DNA of 44,809 bases from an uncultured Eubacteriales bacterium (GTDB lineage Bacteria; Bacillota; Clostridia; Oscillospirales; Acutalibacteraceae), in contig CABUHY010000019.1 in assembly GCA_902491475.1 (NCBI GenBank), positions 1-44,809 on the forward strand, in the 5' to 3' direction. Shown here piece by piece: positions 31,868 through 39,948 of this stretch. How positions within the stretch are numbered: position 1 is the stretch's first letter; each line of letters opens with the position of its first letter. The position numbers were made by a program, and so were the translations under genes. The notes under the pieces are model-generated. The model saw only the letters and a list, made by a program, of their open reading frames with translations, was not told where the DNA came from and made no database searches.

Positions 31868-32017
31868 TTACTTCGTTTCTCTGTGGAGAGTATGCTTCTT
31901 GCAGAATCTGCAGTACTTGTTCATCTCCAACCTGTCCGGTGTGTTCTTTTTGTTTTTCATTGTGTTGTAGTTGCGCTGTTTGCACTCTGTGCAAGCCAAT
32001 GTAACCTTTACTCTCAT
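31868..32017 (-). CDS. rpmG: Ribosomal protein bL33
   Basis: A 49-residue protein read directly from the minus strand: starts MRVKVTLACTECKQRNYNT and ends HTLHRETK. Two Cys-x-x-Cys pairs (CTEC, CRFC) show the zinc-binding form. ATG 32017 follows CGGAGGTG. It is the first gene of the secE-nusG-rplK-rplA group. Confidence 0.96.
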   Translation of the reverse strand: MRVKVTLACTECKQRNYNTMKNKKNTPDRLEMNKYCRFCKKHTLHRETK

Positions 32018-32078
32018 TTTTCGGCACCTCCGTTATTAGCGTTATACGCTTGTTTAGCCTACCTCAAAAAAGCGGGCA

Positions 32079-32103
32079 CAAAAAAAGAACCCTCTTTCAG
32101 AGG
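32079..32103 (-). terminator. Small intrinsic-terminator-like hairpin at the rpmG transcript start
   Basis: Minus strand CCTCT-GAA-AGAGG (32103-32091) followed by GTTCTTTTTTTG. It begins at about the predicted +1 of the rpmG promoter, so it could work as an early attenuator or as a terminator of the incoming unit. Confidence 0.45.
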
Positions 32104-32110
32104 TACAAGT

Positions 32111-32139
32111 AATATACCATAAACGACAGAGTAAGTCAA
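32111..32139 (-). promoter_or_regulatory. SigA-type promoter of rpmG-secE-nusG-rplK-rplA
   Basis: Minus strand TTGACT (32139-32134), 17-nt spacer, TATATT (32116-32111), giving a leader of about 87 nt. Confidence 0.8.
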
Positions 32140-32175
32140 GAAAAAATTTTTGAAAAACAGGATATTTGTCCGTTG

Positions 32176-32427
32176 CTATCTTATTTCCTGCTCCAGCTCG
32201 TCAAACAGCGGAGTTGAAAAGAAATCGCCGAGCGACATATCAAGCCCGTCGCATATCTTTTTTACGGTGGAAACGGTGGCGCTGTTGTTCCTGCCGCTTA
32301 CTATATTATTAAGAGTCGATTGCGTAAGCCCGCAAATCATAGACAGCTTGTTGAGCGTCACTCCGTTTTCACTGCAAAGCTCGATAATGCGTAATCTTAC
32401 CGCGTCTCCGGCACAGTCCGCTTTCAT
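32176..32427 (-). CDS. XRE-family helix-turn-helix regulator
   Basis: An 83-residue protein made of a single lambda-repressor-like HTH: LRIIELCSENGVTLNKLSMI, then the recognition region GLTQSTLNNIVSGRNNS, then VKKICDGLDMSLGDFF. No sensor domain is seen. The ATG at 32427 follows GGGG at 5 nt; an in-frame GTG at 32439 is the alternative. Its promoter overlaps an inverted repeat (32446-32474) which could be its own operator, and it is divergent from the LRR-SLH gene, which it may also control (inference). Confidence 0.88.
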   Translation of the reverse strand: MKADCAGDAVRLRIIELCSENGVTLNKLSMICGLTQSTLNNIVSGRNNSATVSTVKKICDGLDMSLGDFFSTPLFDELEQEIR

Positions 32428-32445
32428 TTTGTTCCCCACCCTTTC

Positions 32446-32474
32446 GAGATAATACCGTTTTTGAAAATTATCTC
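32446..32474. promoter_or_regulatory. Candidate operator (inverted repeat) of the XRE regulator
   Basis: GAGATAAT (32446-32453) and ATTATCTC (32467-32474) form a perfect 8-bp inverted repeat with 13 nt between. One half contains the -10 box of the XRE gene; the other is just after its likely start site. Confidence 0.55.
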
Positions 32475-32495
32475 AAATGAGTTAAGCTTTTTCAA
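32467..32495 (-). promoter_or_regulatory. SigA-type promoter of the XRE gene
   Basis: Minus strand TTGAAA (32495-32490), 17-nt spacer, GATAAT (32472-32467). Confidence 0.7.
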
Positions 32496-32564
32496 AATGT
32501 TGTGATACCATTGCCTTAATCCGAGGAAAATCGGGTTGTCATTAACATTTTAAGGAGGATTTTT

Positions 32565-33764
32565 ATGAAAAGAAGTAAAAAATTGTTATCGGTGCTGTTA
32601 GCCGTGCTGACGGTTGCGGCAAGTCTTTGGTGTTTCGGGATAGACTCGTTTGCCGAGACCTCGGAAGATTTTACATACTCCGTGCGCTCGGACGGCAATG
32701 TCAAAATCACGAAATACACGGGCTCGGCGGAAAGCGTGGAAATCCCGTCCTCAATCGGAGACCGCAGCGTTACGGAAATCGGCGAGAAGTCGTTCTACGA
32801 CTGCAATACGGTTAAAACCGTCGCCGTTCCGCAGAGCGTAAAGAAAATCGGCGCCTACGCCTTTGCGGACTGTTCCGCTTTAATCGGTGTGAGCGTCGGC
32901 GAGGGGCTTGAAACCATCGGCGACTCGGCGTTCGCATACCTGCCCCGTCTTTCGGGCATCACTCTTCCCGACACGCTTTATTCGATAGGTTCGGCGGCGT
33001 TTTTCGGCTGCCCGTCGCTCACAAGCGTTGAAATCCCTGCGGAAACCGAGGAAATAGGCGACCTTGCTTTCGGCTACGGCTATGACGGAAACAGCGGACA
33101 GGTTACCGAATATTCCTCGCTTGAAATCGCAAGCGCAAACGGCACGGCGGCTCAAAGATATGCGACGGAGAACGGTTTTGCCTTCCGCTGCAACTGGTTC
33201 CCCGATGTGCCGTACGGCGAATGGTACTTCGCTGCGATAAAATACAATGTCAAAAAGGGATATTTCCACGGCTACGGCTCGGGTTATTTCGGAATTGCGG
33301 ACAATATTCAGCGGCAGGACCTTGTTGTTGTAATCTCAAAGGTTGCAAACGCCGACCTTACGCCGTATGCGGGTCAGAACGGCGGTATGAGCGATGTTCC
33401 CGTCGGCGAATACTATTCCTCCGCGGTTGCGTGGGCGGTTGACAAGGGAATTATCAGCGGCTATCAGTACGGCGGCTTCGGCGTGGGAAATCCCGTAACA
33501 AGGGAGCAGGTATGCGTTATACTTTATAAGTATGTCAAAAACTATCTCGGCGCCGATGTTTCGGTATCGAAGTCGGCAGACGAGCTGCTTGCCCCCTACA
33601 CCGACAGGGCTTCCGTCAGCGACTGGGCAACGGACGCCGTAGCGTGGGCGGTTGACAACGGCATTGTCGGCAACAATTCGTCGACGCTCAACCCCGCAGG
33701 CAATGTAAACCGTGCGACAATGGCACAGATAATCTACAATATGTCCACAGGCGGACTTATCTGA
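32565..33764 (+). CDS. BspA-type LRR protein with three SLH domains (S-layer-anchored surface protein)
   Basis: A 399-residue exported protein. A signal peptide ends near residue 30 (..FGIDSFAET). Residues about 55-190 carry LRR_5/BspA repeats of the type IPSSIGDRSVTEIGEKSFYDC and ITLPDTLYSIGSAAFFGCPS. Three SLH units follow: WFPDVPYGEWYFAAIKYNV.., MSDVPVGEYYSSAVAWAVDK.., and TDRASVSDWATDAVAWAVDN... SLH domains hold proteins to secondary cell-wall polymers; BspA repeats often mediate binding to host or matrix proteins. ATG 32565 has AAGGAGG at 6 nt. No clean promoter could be fixed in the 90 nt before it, but the gene diverges from the XRE regulator. A bidirectional terminator follows. Confidence 0.9.
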   Translation: MKRSKKLLSVLLAVLTVAASLWCFGIDSFAETSEDFTYSVRSDGNVKITKYTGSAESVEIPSSIGDRSVTEIGEKSFYDCNTVKTVAVPQSVKKIGAYAFADCSALIGVSVGEGLETIGDSAFAYLPRLSGITLPDTLYSIGSAAFFGCPSLTSVEIPAETEEIGDLAFGYGYDGNSGQVTEYSSLEIASANGTAAQRYATENGFAFRCNWFPDVPYGEWYFAAIKYNVKKGYFHGYGSGYFGIADNIQRQDLVVVISKVANADLTPYAGQNGGMSDVPVGEYYSSAVAWAVDKGIISGYQYGGFGVGNPVTREQVCVILYKYVKNYLGADVSVSKSADELLAPYTDRASVSDWATDAVAWAVDNGIVGNNSSTLNPAGNVNRATMAQIIYNMSTGGLI

Positions 33765-33783
33765 CAAAACAAAACGGTATAAA

Positions 33784-33826
33784 ACCGCCCGAAGAGTATT
33801 GCTTCTCTTCGGGCGGTAATTTTTTG
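33784..33826. terminator. Bidirectional terminator between the LRR-SLH and metAA genes
   Basis: Perfect 13-bp stem ACCGCCCGAAGAG / CTCTTCGGGCGGT (33784-33796, 33805-33817), then TAATTTTTTG; A-rich on the other side. Confidence 0.9.
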
Positions 33827-33828
33827 CT

Positions 33829-34749
33829 TTATTCAAACAGTGTGTTGAGGTCGTAGGGAGTTTTCTGATAAACGAAATAGTTGAGCCAATTCTGGAACAA
33901 AAGACTGCCCACGCCGCGCCATGTGATGGGCGGAGTCTTTTTCGGGTCGTTATCGGGGAAATAATTATAGGGCATTTTAATGTTCAGCCCCTTGTTCAAA
34001 TCCCTGAAATACTCTTTTGCGAGGGTGTCGCTGTCATACTCCGAATGACCCGTGCAGAAGAAATTCCTGCAAGCCATATCGGAAATAAGATGCACGCCCG
34101 CCTCGTCGGAATAGGACAAAATCTGCAAATCCTTGACCTCGGCTATATCTTCCCTGCGTGTCTCTGTGTGCCTTGAATGGGGCACATAGTAAACATCGGA
34201 GAAGCCTCTCAGCAACGGATGATACAGGTCGAGCGGTCTGTGCTTGAACACGCCGAAAAGCTTTTCGTCAAGCATATGCTTCGGGATGCCGTACTTATAA
34301 TATAAAGCCGCCTGTGCGCCCCAGCATATATTATAGGTAGAATACACATTGGTTTTTGCCCAATCGAAAATCTCGCAGAGCTCTTCCCAATAGTCAACCT
34401 CTTCAAACGGCATCATCTCAACGGGTGCGCCCGTAACTATCATACCGTCGAATTTTCTGTTCTTAACATCGTCAAAGGTCTTGTAGAATTTGAGCATATG
34501 CTCCTGCGAAACATTTTTCGCAATATGCGATTTAACCTGCAAGAGCTCGACATCGACCTGAAGCGGAGAGTTACTCAAAAGGCGCAAAATCTGCGTTTCG
34601 GTCTCGACCTTGGTCGGCATAAGGTTAAGAATGATGATATGAAGCGGACGAATGTCCTGCGTCATTGCTCTGTTTTCGGGCATAACGAAAATGTTTTCAA
34701 GCTCCAGACTGTGCCTTGCGGGCAGTTGGTTATCTATTTTAATGGGCAT
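33829..34749 (-). CDS. metAA: Homoserine O-acetyltransferase, MetA family (MetAA)
   Basis: A 306-residue enzyme of the MetA family that activates homoserine for methionine synthesis. The catalytic Cys142 (YNICWGAQAA), His235 and Glu237 (TGHSEYD) are in the family positions. Residue 111 is Glu (TGAPVEMMPFEEVDYW). Work on this family links Glu at this position to acetyl-CoA and Gly to succinyl-CoA, so the product is probably O-acetylhomoserine even though many databases call it a succinyltransferase. It starts at ATG 34749 with GGTGG upstream, 53 nt after hemW. No SAM riboswitch fits in that gap. Confidence 0.93.
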   Translation of the reverse strand: MPIKIDNQLPARHSLELENIFVMPENRAMTQDIRPLHIIILNLMPTKVETETQILRLLSNSPLQVDVELLQVKSHIAKNVSQEHMLKFYKTFDDVKNRKFDGMIVTGAPVEMMPFEEVDYWEELCEIFDWAKTNVYSTYNICWGAQAALYYKYGIPKHMLDEKLFGVFKHRPLDLYHPLLRGFSDVYYVPHSRHTETRREDIAEVKDLQILSYSDEAGVHLISDMACRNFFCTGHSEYDSDTLAKEYFRDLNKGLNIKMPYNYFPDNDPKKTPPITWRGVGSLLFQNWLNYFVYQKTPYDLNTLFE

Positions 34750-34802
34750 CGGTCCACCTTCTTTCTTTTATAATTTCGGAAAATCATTTTAACACAATCT
34801 TT

Positions 34803-35897
34803 TTAATATATCAACCTTGAAATTACCGTATTTGAAAGTAAAAATCCGTTTCGGGTAAGTCTTATGCCCTCGGAGTCGGAAACGACAAGCCCGTTTTTTT
34901 GCAGAAATTCCGCTTCACGGCGCATTTTTTCGGGTATCGGAAAGGAAAATCTTTCTTTCGTCAGAGCCTCGGTTATACCCTCTTTAAGCCGCAGACGAAG
35001 CATTGCGTACTCGCAGAAATCCCCGCCGCTGCCGTCGGGCACATATACAAAGCTGTCCGTCCGCTTTTCACAGTAAAAGCGCTTGCCGTTCATAAACGAA
35101 TGAGCGGAGGAGCCTATGCCGAGGTATTCCTCGCAGTTCCAATATTTGAGATTGTGGCGACTCTCGTACCCCGACTTTTCCAAATTTGAAATTTCATACT
35201 GATTATATCCGTGCTTTTCGAGATATTCGCACATAAACAGGTACATATCGGCAACGGTATCGTCGTCGGGCAGAGAGAGCGAATTTTGCATTTTATAAAA
35301 CGGCGTGTTTTCCTCGATTTTGAGTATATATCCGCTGATATGCGGCACGCCCTGCGCTATACAGAAATCAAGCGTGGATTTAAGGCTTTGACAGGTGCTA
35401 TCGGGAATACCGAGCATAACATCAAGCGAAATGTTTTCTATTCCCGCCGCCCTTGCAAACGAAACGGCGTTTTCGACCTCTTTTTTGCCCGACAGTCTGC
35501 CGAGTTTTTTTCTTTCGTTGTCGTTTGCCGACTGCAGTCCGAGCGACACCCTGTTGACGCCGACAGCCGCAATTTTTTTGAAAAATTCAGCCGAAACGGA
35601 ATGCGGATTGCACTCGACAGTTACCTCTGCGCCGCTTGAGAGCGAAAAATTCGATTTTACACATTCAACGATTTTGCAAATGCGCTCAAAGCCTATACAG
35701 GACGGGGTTCCGCCGCCTATGTAAAGTGTATTGACTTTACAGTTGAATTGCCTTGATTGTCTCTCAATTTCTTTGCACAAATCGCTCACATACCGCTCTT
35801 TTCCCTCCTCTTTGCAACGGAAAGAATAGAAATCGCAGTACGGACATTTTGAGTCGCAGAACGGAATGTGAAGGTAGAGCCCTATCGCCTTTTTCAT
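34803..35897 (-). CDS. hemW: Radical SAM heme chaperone HemW
   Basis: A 364-residue radical-SAM protein. The cluster motif CDSKCPYCDFYS (C-x3-C-x2-C), the GGGTPS SAM-binding loop and the family's ENTPFYKM and CEEYLGIGSSAHSF segments are present. It is related to coproporphyrinogen oxidase HemN but lacks evidence of that activity; the family inserts heme into proteins. It overlaps the preceding gene by the ATGA at 35894-35897, so it is translationally coupled. Confidence 0.94.
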   Translation of the reverse strand: MKKAIGLYLHIPFCDSKCPYCDFYSFRCKEEGKERYVSDLCKEIERQSRQFNCKVNTLYIGGGTPSCIGFERICKIVECVKSNFSLSSGAEVTVECNPHSVSAEFFKKIAAVGVNRVSLGLQSANDNERKKLGRLSGKKEVENAVSFARAAGIENISLDVMLGIPDSTCQSLKSTLDFCIAQGVPHISGYILKIEENTPFYKMQNSLSLPDDDTVADMYLFMCEYLEKHGYNQYEISNLEKSGYESRHNLKYWNCEEYLGIGSSAHSFMNGKRFYCEKRTDSFVYVPDGSGGDFCEYAMLRLRLKEGITEALTKERFSFPIPEKMRREAEFLQKNGLVVSDSEGIRLTRNGFLLSNTVISRLIY

Positions 35898-36382
35898 ACC
35901 TTTATAAAGTGAACCTCATGCGAGGTGCTCTCGACATATCTTACGGCGTCGTCGAAGCTAAAAAACAGCGTGGCGGTATTGTCGTTCGGGTGGAAGCCGA
36001 GACGGGGAAGCTTTTTCAAATCCTCGTCAAGATAGACCTCGACCGCTCCCGCCGTGTCGTTGATTATGCCGAGCAGTGAAACCGAGCCTTTTTTGACATC
36101 AAGGTATTTAAGAAGCCTTTCGTCCGAAGCAAAGCTCAGCTTTGTAGAGTCGATTTCGTCACGGATAAGCGCCAAATCGGCGTGCTTATCCCCTCTCAAT
36201 ATTACAAGAGCGTGCCTTTTGCCCTTGTAATCACGCAGAAACAGGTTTTTGCAAATTTCGTTGTTTTCGTTGAGCTTCAGGGAGTCAAGCTCGTCCATTG
36301 TGAAAACGGCAGGGTGCTCCTTTAATTCGTAATCAACCGAAAGCTCTTTTAATCTCTCTAAAATATTCTCTCTGTTATTCAT
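35894..36382 (-). CDS. ProX/YbaK-domain aminoacyl-tRNA deacylase (PrdX-like)
   Basis: A 162-residue free-standing editing domain of the INS/YbaK superfamily that hydrolyses mischarged tRNA, usually Ala-tRNA(Pro). Seen are EHPAVFTMDEL, CKNLFLRDYKGKRHALVILRG with a conserved Lys, and KGSVSLLGIINDTAG. PrdX proteins in Clostridia also edit. The start ATG 36382 overlaps lepA by 8 nt (ATGAATAA), so it is coupled with lepA and hemW. Confidence 0.88.
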   Translation of the reverse strand: MNNRENILERLKELSVDYELKEHPAVFTMDELDSLKLNENNEICKNLFLRDYKGKRHALVILRGDKHADLALIRDEIDSTKLSFASDERLLKYLDVKKGSVSLLGIINDTAGAVEVYLDEDLKKLPRLGFHPNDNTATLFFSFDDAVRYVESTSHEVHFIKV

Positions 36383-38180
36383 CTAATTTCAACACCGCCA
36401 TAAATGCCTCCTGCGGAACCTCTACGGTACCGAACTGACGCATTCTCTTCTTTCCTTCCTTCTGTTTTTCAAGAAGCTTCTTCTTTCTCGTTATATCGCC
36501 GCCGTAGCACTTTGCAAGGACATCCTTACGCATTGCCTTGACGGTCTCACGGGCGATTACCTTACCTCCGACTGCTATCTGAATGGGAATTTCAAACATC
36601 TGTCTCGGGATATTTTCTTTGAGCTTTTCGGCTATCTTCCTTGCTCTCGCATATGCCTTGTCGGAATGGATAATAAACGAGAGGGCGTCAATTACATCGC
36701 CGTTGAGGAGCACATCAAGCTTGACAAGCTGTGATTTTTCATAGCCCTTCATCTCATAGTCGAACGAAGCGTAGCCTCTTGTCCTTGATTTGAGGACATC
36801 AAAGAAATCGTAGATAATTTCATTGAGCGGAAGAATGTATTTGAGGTCTACTCTGTCCGCATCAAGGTATGTCATACCCTCGTAGGTGCCCCGTCTGTCC
36901 TGGCACAAATCCATAATTGCGCCGACATATTCGGGCGGAGCATAAATGTGAGCCTCTACGACGGGCTCTTCCGAGTAATCGATTGTCGCAGGGTCGGGAT
37001 AGTTCGACGGGTTGTCGATTTCAACCACGGACTTATCCGTCAAATGGATTTTATATACAACGCTCGGGATTGTGGTTACAAGGTCGAGGTTGTATTCCCT
37101 TTCAAGGCGTTCCTGAATGATTTCAAGGTGGAGAAGTCCGAGGAAGCCGCAGCGGAAGCCGAAGCCCAATGCGCCCGAGGTTTCGGGCTCAAAGGAGAGT
37201 GCGGCGTCGTTCAGCTGAAGCTTTTCAAGTGCGTCACGGAGGTTTTCATAGTCCGCTCCGTCAGCAGGATAAACTCCGCAGAACACCATGGGGTTGACCT
37301 TTCTGTAACCGGGTAACGGCTCTTCGGCGGGTCTTTCGGCGGTTGTTACGGTGTCGCCGACACGCGCGTCCGACACGGTTTTAATCGAAGCCGTGATGTA
37401 GCCTACCTCGCCCGAGGAAAGTCCCTTTGTAGGTTCAAGCGAGGTCGCGCGCATATAGCCCGTTTCAACAACGGTAAATTCGGCGCCCGTAGCCATCATA
37501 CGCATGGTGTCACCCGGCTTTATTTTGCCGTCCATAACCCTGACATAGACAATTACGCCTCGGTAGCTGTCATAAACGGAGTCGAAAATCAATGCTCGCA
37601 GCGGCTGCGAATCCCTGTCCTCGGGAGGTGGAATGAGGTGTACAATCTCCTCCAAAACCGCTTCGACATTTTCTCCCGTCTTTGCGGAAACCCTCGGAGA
37701 GTCAAGGCACGGAATGCCGATTACATCCTCTACCTCGTGAGCAACACGCTCGGGGTCGGCCGCAGGCAGGTCGATTTTATTTATTATGGGTACGATTTCA
37801 AGATTGTGGTCGAGCGCAAGATATGTATTTGCAAGCGTCTGCGCCTCAACACCCTGCGAGGCGTCAACGATAAGCACCGCACCCTCGCAAGCCGCAAGCG
37901 AACGGGAGACCTCATAGTTGAAATCGACATGACCGGGAGTGTCGATAAGGTTGAGCTCGTATGTCTTGCCGTCCTTTGCCTTGTAATCGAGCTTTACGGC
38001 GTGAGCCTTTATTGTGATACCTCTTTCACGCTCAAGGTCCATATTGTCAAGAAGCTGGTCCTCCATATCTCGCTTTGCAACCGAGTCGGTAAGCTCCAGA
38101 AGCCTGTCGGCAAGAGTTGATTTACCGTGGTCGATATGAGCGATAATAGAGAAATTTCTGATGTTTTCCTTTTTTGCCAT
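36375..38180 (-). CDS. lepA: Elongation factor 4 (LepA), ribosomal back-translocase
   Basis: A 601-residue GTPase. G1 AHIDHGKSTLADRLLE, G2 with RERGITIKAHAV, G3 DTPGHVDF and G4 NKID are clear. The LepA-specific C-terminal domain ends GKKRMRQFGTVEVPQEAF. Length is usual. ATG 38180 has GAGGT at a correct distance. It lies 20 nt after the yitT gene. Confidence 0.97.
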   Translation of the reverse strand: MAKKENIRNFSIIAHIDHGKSTLADRLLELTDSVAKRDMEDQLLDNMDLERERGITIKAHAVKLDYKAKDGKTYELNLIDTPGHVDFNYEVSRSLAACEGAVLIVDASQGVEAQTLANTYLALDHNLEIVPIINKIDLPAADPERVAHEVEDVIGIPCLDSPRVSAKTGENVEAVLEEIVHLIPPPEDRDSQPLRALIFDSVYDSYRGVIVYVRVMDGKIKPGDTMRMMATGAEFTVVETGYMRATSLEPTKGLSSGEVGYITASIKTVSDARVGDTVTTAERPAEEPLPGYRKVNPMVFCGVYPADGADYENLRDALEKLQLNDAALSFEPETSGALGFGFRCGFLGLLHLEIIQERLEREYNLDLVTTIPSVVYKIHLTDKSVVEIDNPSNYPDPATIDYSEEPVVEAHIYAPPEYVGAIMDLCQDRRGTYEGMTYLDADRVDLKYILPLNEIIYDFFDVLKSRTRGYASFDYEMKGYEKSQLVKLDVLLNGDVIDALSFIIHSDKAYARARKIAEKLKENIPRQMFEIPIQIAVGGKVIARETVKAMRKDVLAKCYGGDITRKKKLLEKQKEGKKRMRQFGTVEVPQEAFMAVLKLDE

Positions 38181-38200
38181 AAACTACCTCTTATATAAAT

Positions 38201-39001
38201 TTACAGTTTTTCTTTATTAAAGCCGTTACCGAGAATATCGTCGGCATCGGTAACTATCATAAATGAATTCGGGTCGATTTTCCCGATAAGCCTTGAAAAA
38301 TACGGAACCTCGTTTGCTCTGACGGCACAGAAAATTATTTGCTTTTCATTACCCGTATATGCGCCCTGCGCCCGAACCGAGGTAACGCCTCTGCCGAGGG
38401 AGGAAAGGATTTCCCCTGCCATTTCCCTGCCGTGCTCCGTGACGATAAGCACGGTTTTCGAGTGCGAAAAGCCCGAGCTTACAAGGTCAACCGCCTGCGT
38501 GGAAACAAAGACCGTAACAAGCGCATAGAGTATCGCCTCAACGCTTTTATATGCAAAAAACGACAGCAAAACTATCGCAAGGTCAACTATGAAAATAAGC
38601 CTGCCCATTGACAAATGCGGATAGCGAAGCCGCAAGAGCTTTGCGATTATATCCGTTCCGCCCGTGGTCGCTCCGTGCAGAAAGATGAGCCCGAGCCCCG
38701 CTCCGAGCAGGACTCCGCCGAAAACGGCGCTTAAAAGCCTGTCGCCCGAATAGCCTTTCATAAAGGTTGCAAACAGGTCTATGAAAAATGAGCTTTCAAA
38801 GGTGGCTATAACGGTTTTTATAACAAATTTATATCCCAATTTTATAAACGCCGCAACAAAGAACGGCACATTAAGAACAAATACCGACAGACCTATCGGG
38901 AAGCCGAAAAGGTAATTCAATACCGTTGCGATACCCGAAAAACCGCCGACGGTAATGTCGTTGGGAGCGGTAAAGATGTTTATCGCCGCCGCAAAGAGCA
39001 T
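38201..39001 (-). CDS. YitT family membrane protein (DUF161 + DUF2179)
   Basis: A 266-residue membrane protein with about five hydrophobic segments, then a cytosolic DUF2179 domain (KTVLIVTEHGREMAGEIL ... VTSVRAQGAYTGNEKQI). Family signatures are APNDITVGGFSGIATVLNYL and FLHGATTGGTDIIAKLL. The function is unknown. The first membrane segment seems to begin upstream of the first ATG: the frame stays open to 39085 and reads NIKNALKDFFWWTLGS just before ATG 39001, which resembles the family N-terminus. No ATG, GTG or TTG exists there; ATA at 39046 has AAGGG 5 nt before. The true start is therefore uncertain. Confidence 0.88.
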   Translation of the reverse strand: MLFAAAINIFTAPNDITVGGFSGIATVLNYLFGFPIGLSVFVLNVPFFVAAFIKLGYKFVIKTVIATFESSFFIDLFATFMKGYSGDRLLSAVFGGVLLGAGLGLIFLHGATTGGTDIIAKLLRLRYPHLSMGRLIFIVDLAIVLLSFFAYKSVEAILYALVTVFVSTQAVDLVSSGFSHSKTVLIVTEHGREMAGEILSSLGRGVTSVRAQGAYTGNEKQIIFCAVRANEVPYFSRLIGKIDPNSFMIVTDADDILGNGFNKEKL

Positions 39002-39047
39002 ACTGCCGAGAGTCCACCAGAAAAAGTCCTTTAATGCGTTTTTTATA

Positions 39048-39479
39048 TTATCCCTTGCCGCCGTCCGTTTCAGAATTAAGCACCCCGTCGCCGTTGATTA
39101 TTTCAAAAAGCTCACGGAGTCTTTCATTTTCTCCCAAAAGGTACAGATAGCCGAAAAGCGTTTCAAGACCCGTGGCGTAATGATAATCGCCTTCGGTCTG
39201 ATTTTTCGGCGTATGGTTGGTGTGGGCGTTTCTGCCACGCCTGAACACATCCGATTCGTCCTGCGTCAGCACAGGTAAAATCTTTTTCGCACCGCTTGCC
39301 TGAGCGGCGGCGTTTACCTGCTTTATCGAAAGCGTATGTAATACTCCCGCGGGGCGGTTGCATTCGCTAACAAGCTTTTCACGCACCATAATGCCGTAAA
39401 CCGCATCGCCCAGAAACGCCATTGCCATCGGGCTGTAATCGGATATGTTGTTTTTGTTTACAGTGTTATTATTGTCCAT
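39048..39479 (-). CDS. mrnC: Mini-ribonuclease III (MrnC)
   Basis: A 143-residue RNase III domain without a dsRNA-binding domain; the family matures 23S rRNA. FLGDAVYGIMVREKL with the catalytic Asp, the conserved HTLSIKQVNAAAQA and RGRNAHTNHTPKNQTEGDYHYATGLETLFGYLYL match. ATG 39479 is preceded by CAGGTG. The gene ends within the presumed N-terminal region of yitT, so the two are likely coupled. Confidence 0.94.
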   Translation of the reverse strand: MDNNNTVNKNNISDYSPMAMAFLGDAVYGIMVREKLVSECNRPAGVLHTLSIKQVNAAAQASGAKKILPVLTQDESDVFRRGRNAHTNHTPKNQTEGDYHYATGLETLFGYLYLLGENERLRELFEIINGDGVLNSETDGGKG

Positions 39480-39632
39480 TTTTCACCTGATATAAAAAAT
39501 AGGTTGTTTATAGGTTATTTATTTGATATGAAATTTCCTTAGAAGTCCGCTACATATCAGAGGGAGCCTATGTTTGTGCTGAAATTTCAATTTGTTATAA
39601 GCCGAAAGTTATTATAAACACGCTGATTTTTT

Positions 39633-39656
39633 CGGCGGGAGCAAGCCCCCGCCCTA
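39633..39656. repeat. Short palindromic repeat GGCGGG..CCCGCC, copy 3
   Basis: GGCGGGAGCAAGCCCCCGCC, identical over its core to 18793-18816. A stretch at 39661-39700 (GAGGGAGCGAAACTTCTCGG) also matches 18541-18559. Confidence 0.8.
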
Positions 39657-39705
39657 CACTCGGAGAGGGAGCGAAACTTCTCGGATAAATTTAATATTTA
39701 CTTAT

Positions 39706-39727
39706 GGGCAGCCCTTGCGGCTGTCCG
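39706..39727. repeat. Hairpin repeat with CAGCC/GGCTG arms, copy 3
   Basis: GGGCAGCCCTTGCGGCTGTCC is related to the hairpins at 18348 and 18838. Confidence 0.6.
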
Positions 39728-39731
39728 CAAA

Positions 39732-39812
39732 TCCGCAAAAGTCGGTAGCGACAGCGAGCCGTCGGGAGGGCGTTTACAACCGAGCAGGCGAACCGAGCGT
39801 GATTTTTGCGGA
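39732..39812. repeat. 81-bp segment closed by a 12-bp inverted repeat
   Basis: TCCGCAAAAGTC (39732-39743) pairs with GATTTTTGCGGA (39801-39812) with one G.T pair. The inside is GC-rich. No gene could be supported in 39480-40178; its contents are repeats. Confidence 0.6.
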
Positions 39813-39948
39813 AAAGGAGGAGTTGCGTAGTGAGTGAGAGGCAGCCAAAAGCTGTTGCGAACGATACGGAGCAAACGACGACGCCGTGCGAAGCACCCAC
39901 AATTTTTCATTTTTCATTATTCATTTTTCATTCGCCCGCAAGGGCGCT

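Noticed and set aside
34750..34802. SAM riboswitch or T-box before metAA
   Set aside because: The gap is only 53 nt, too short for either, and no terminator is seen.
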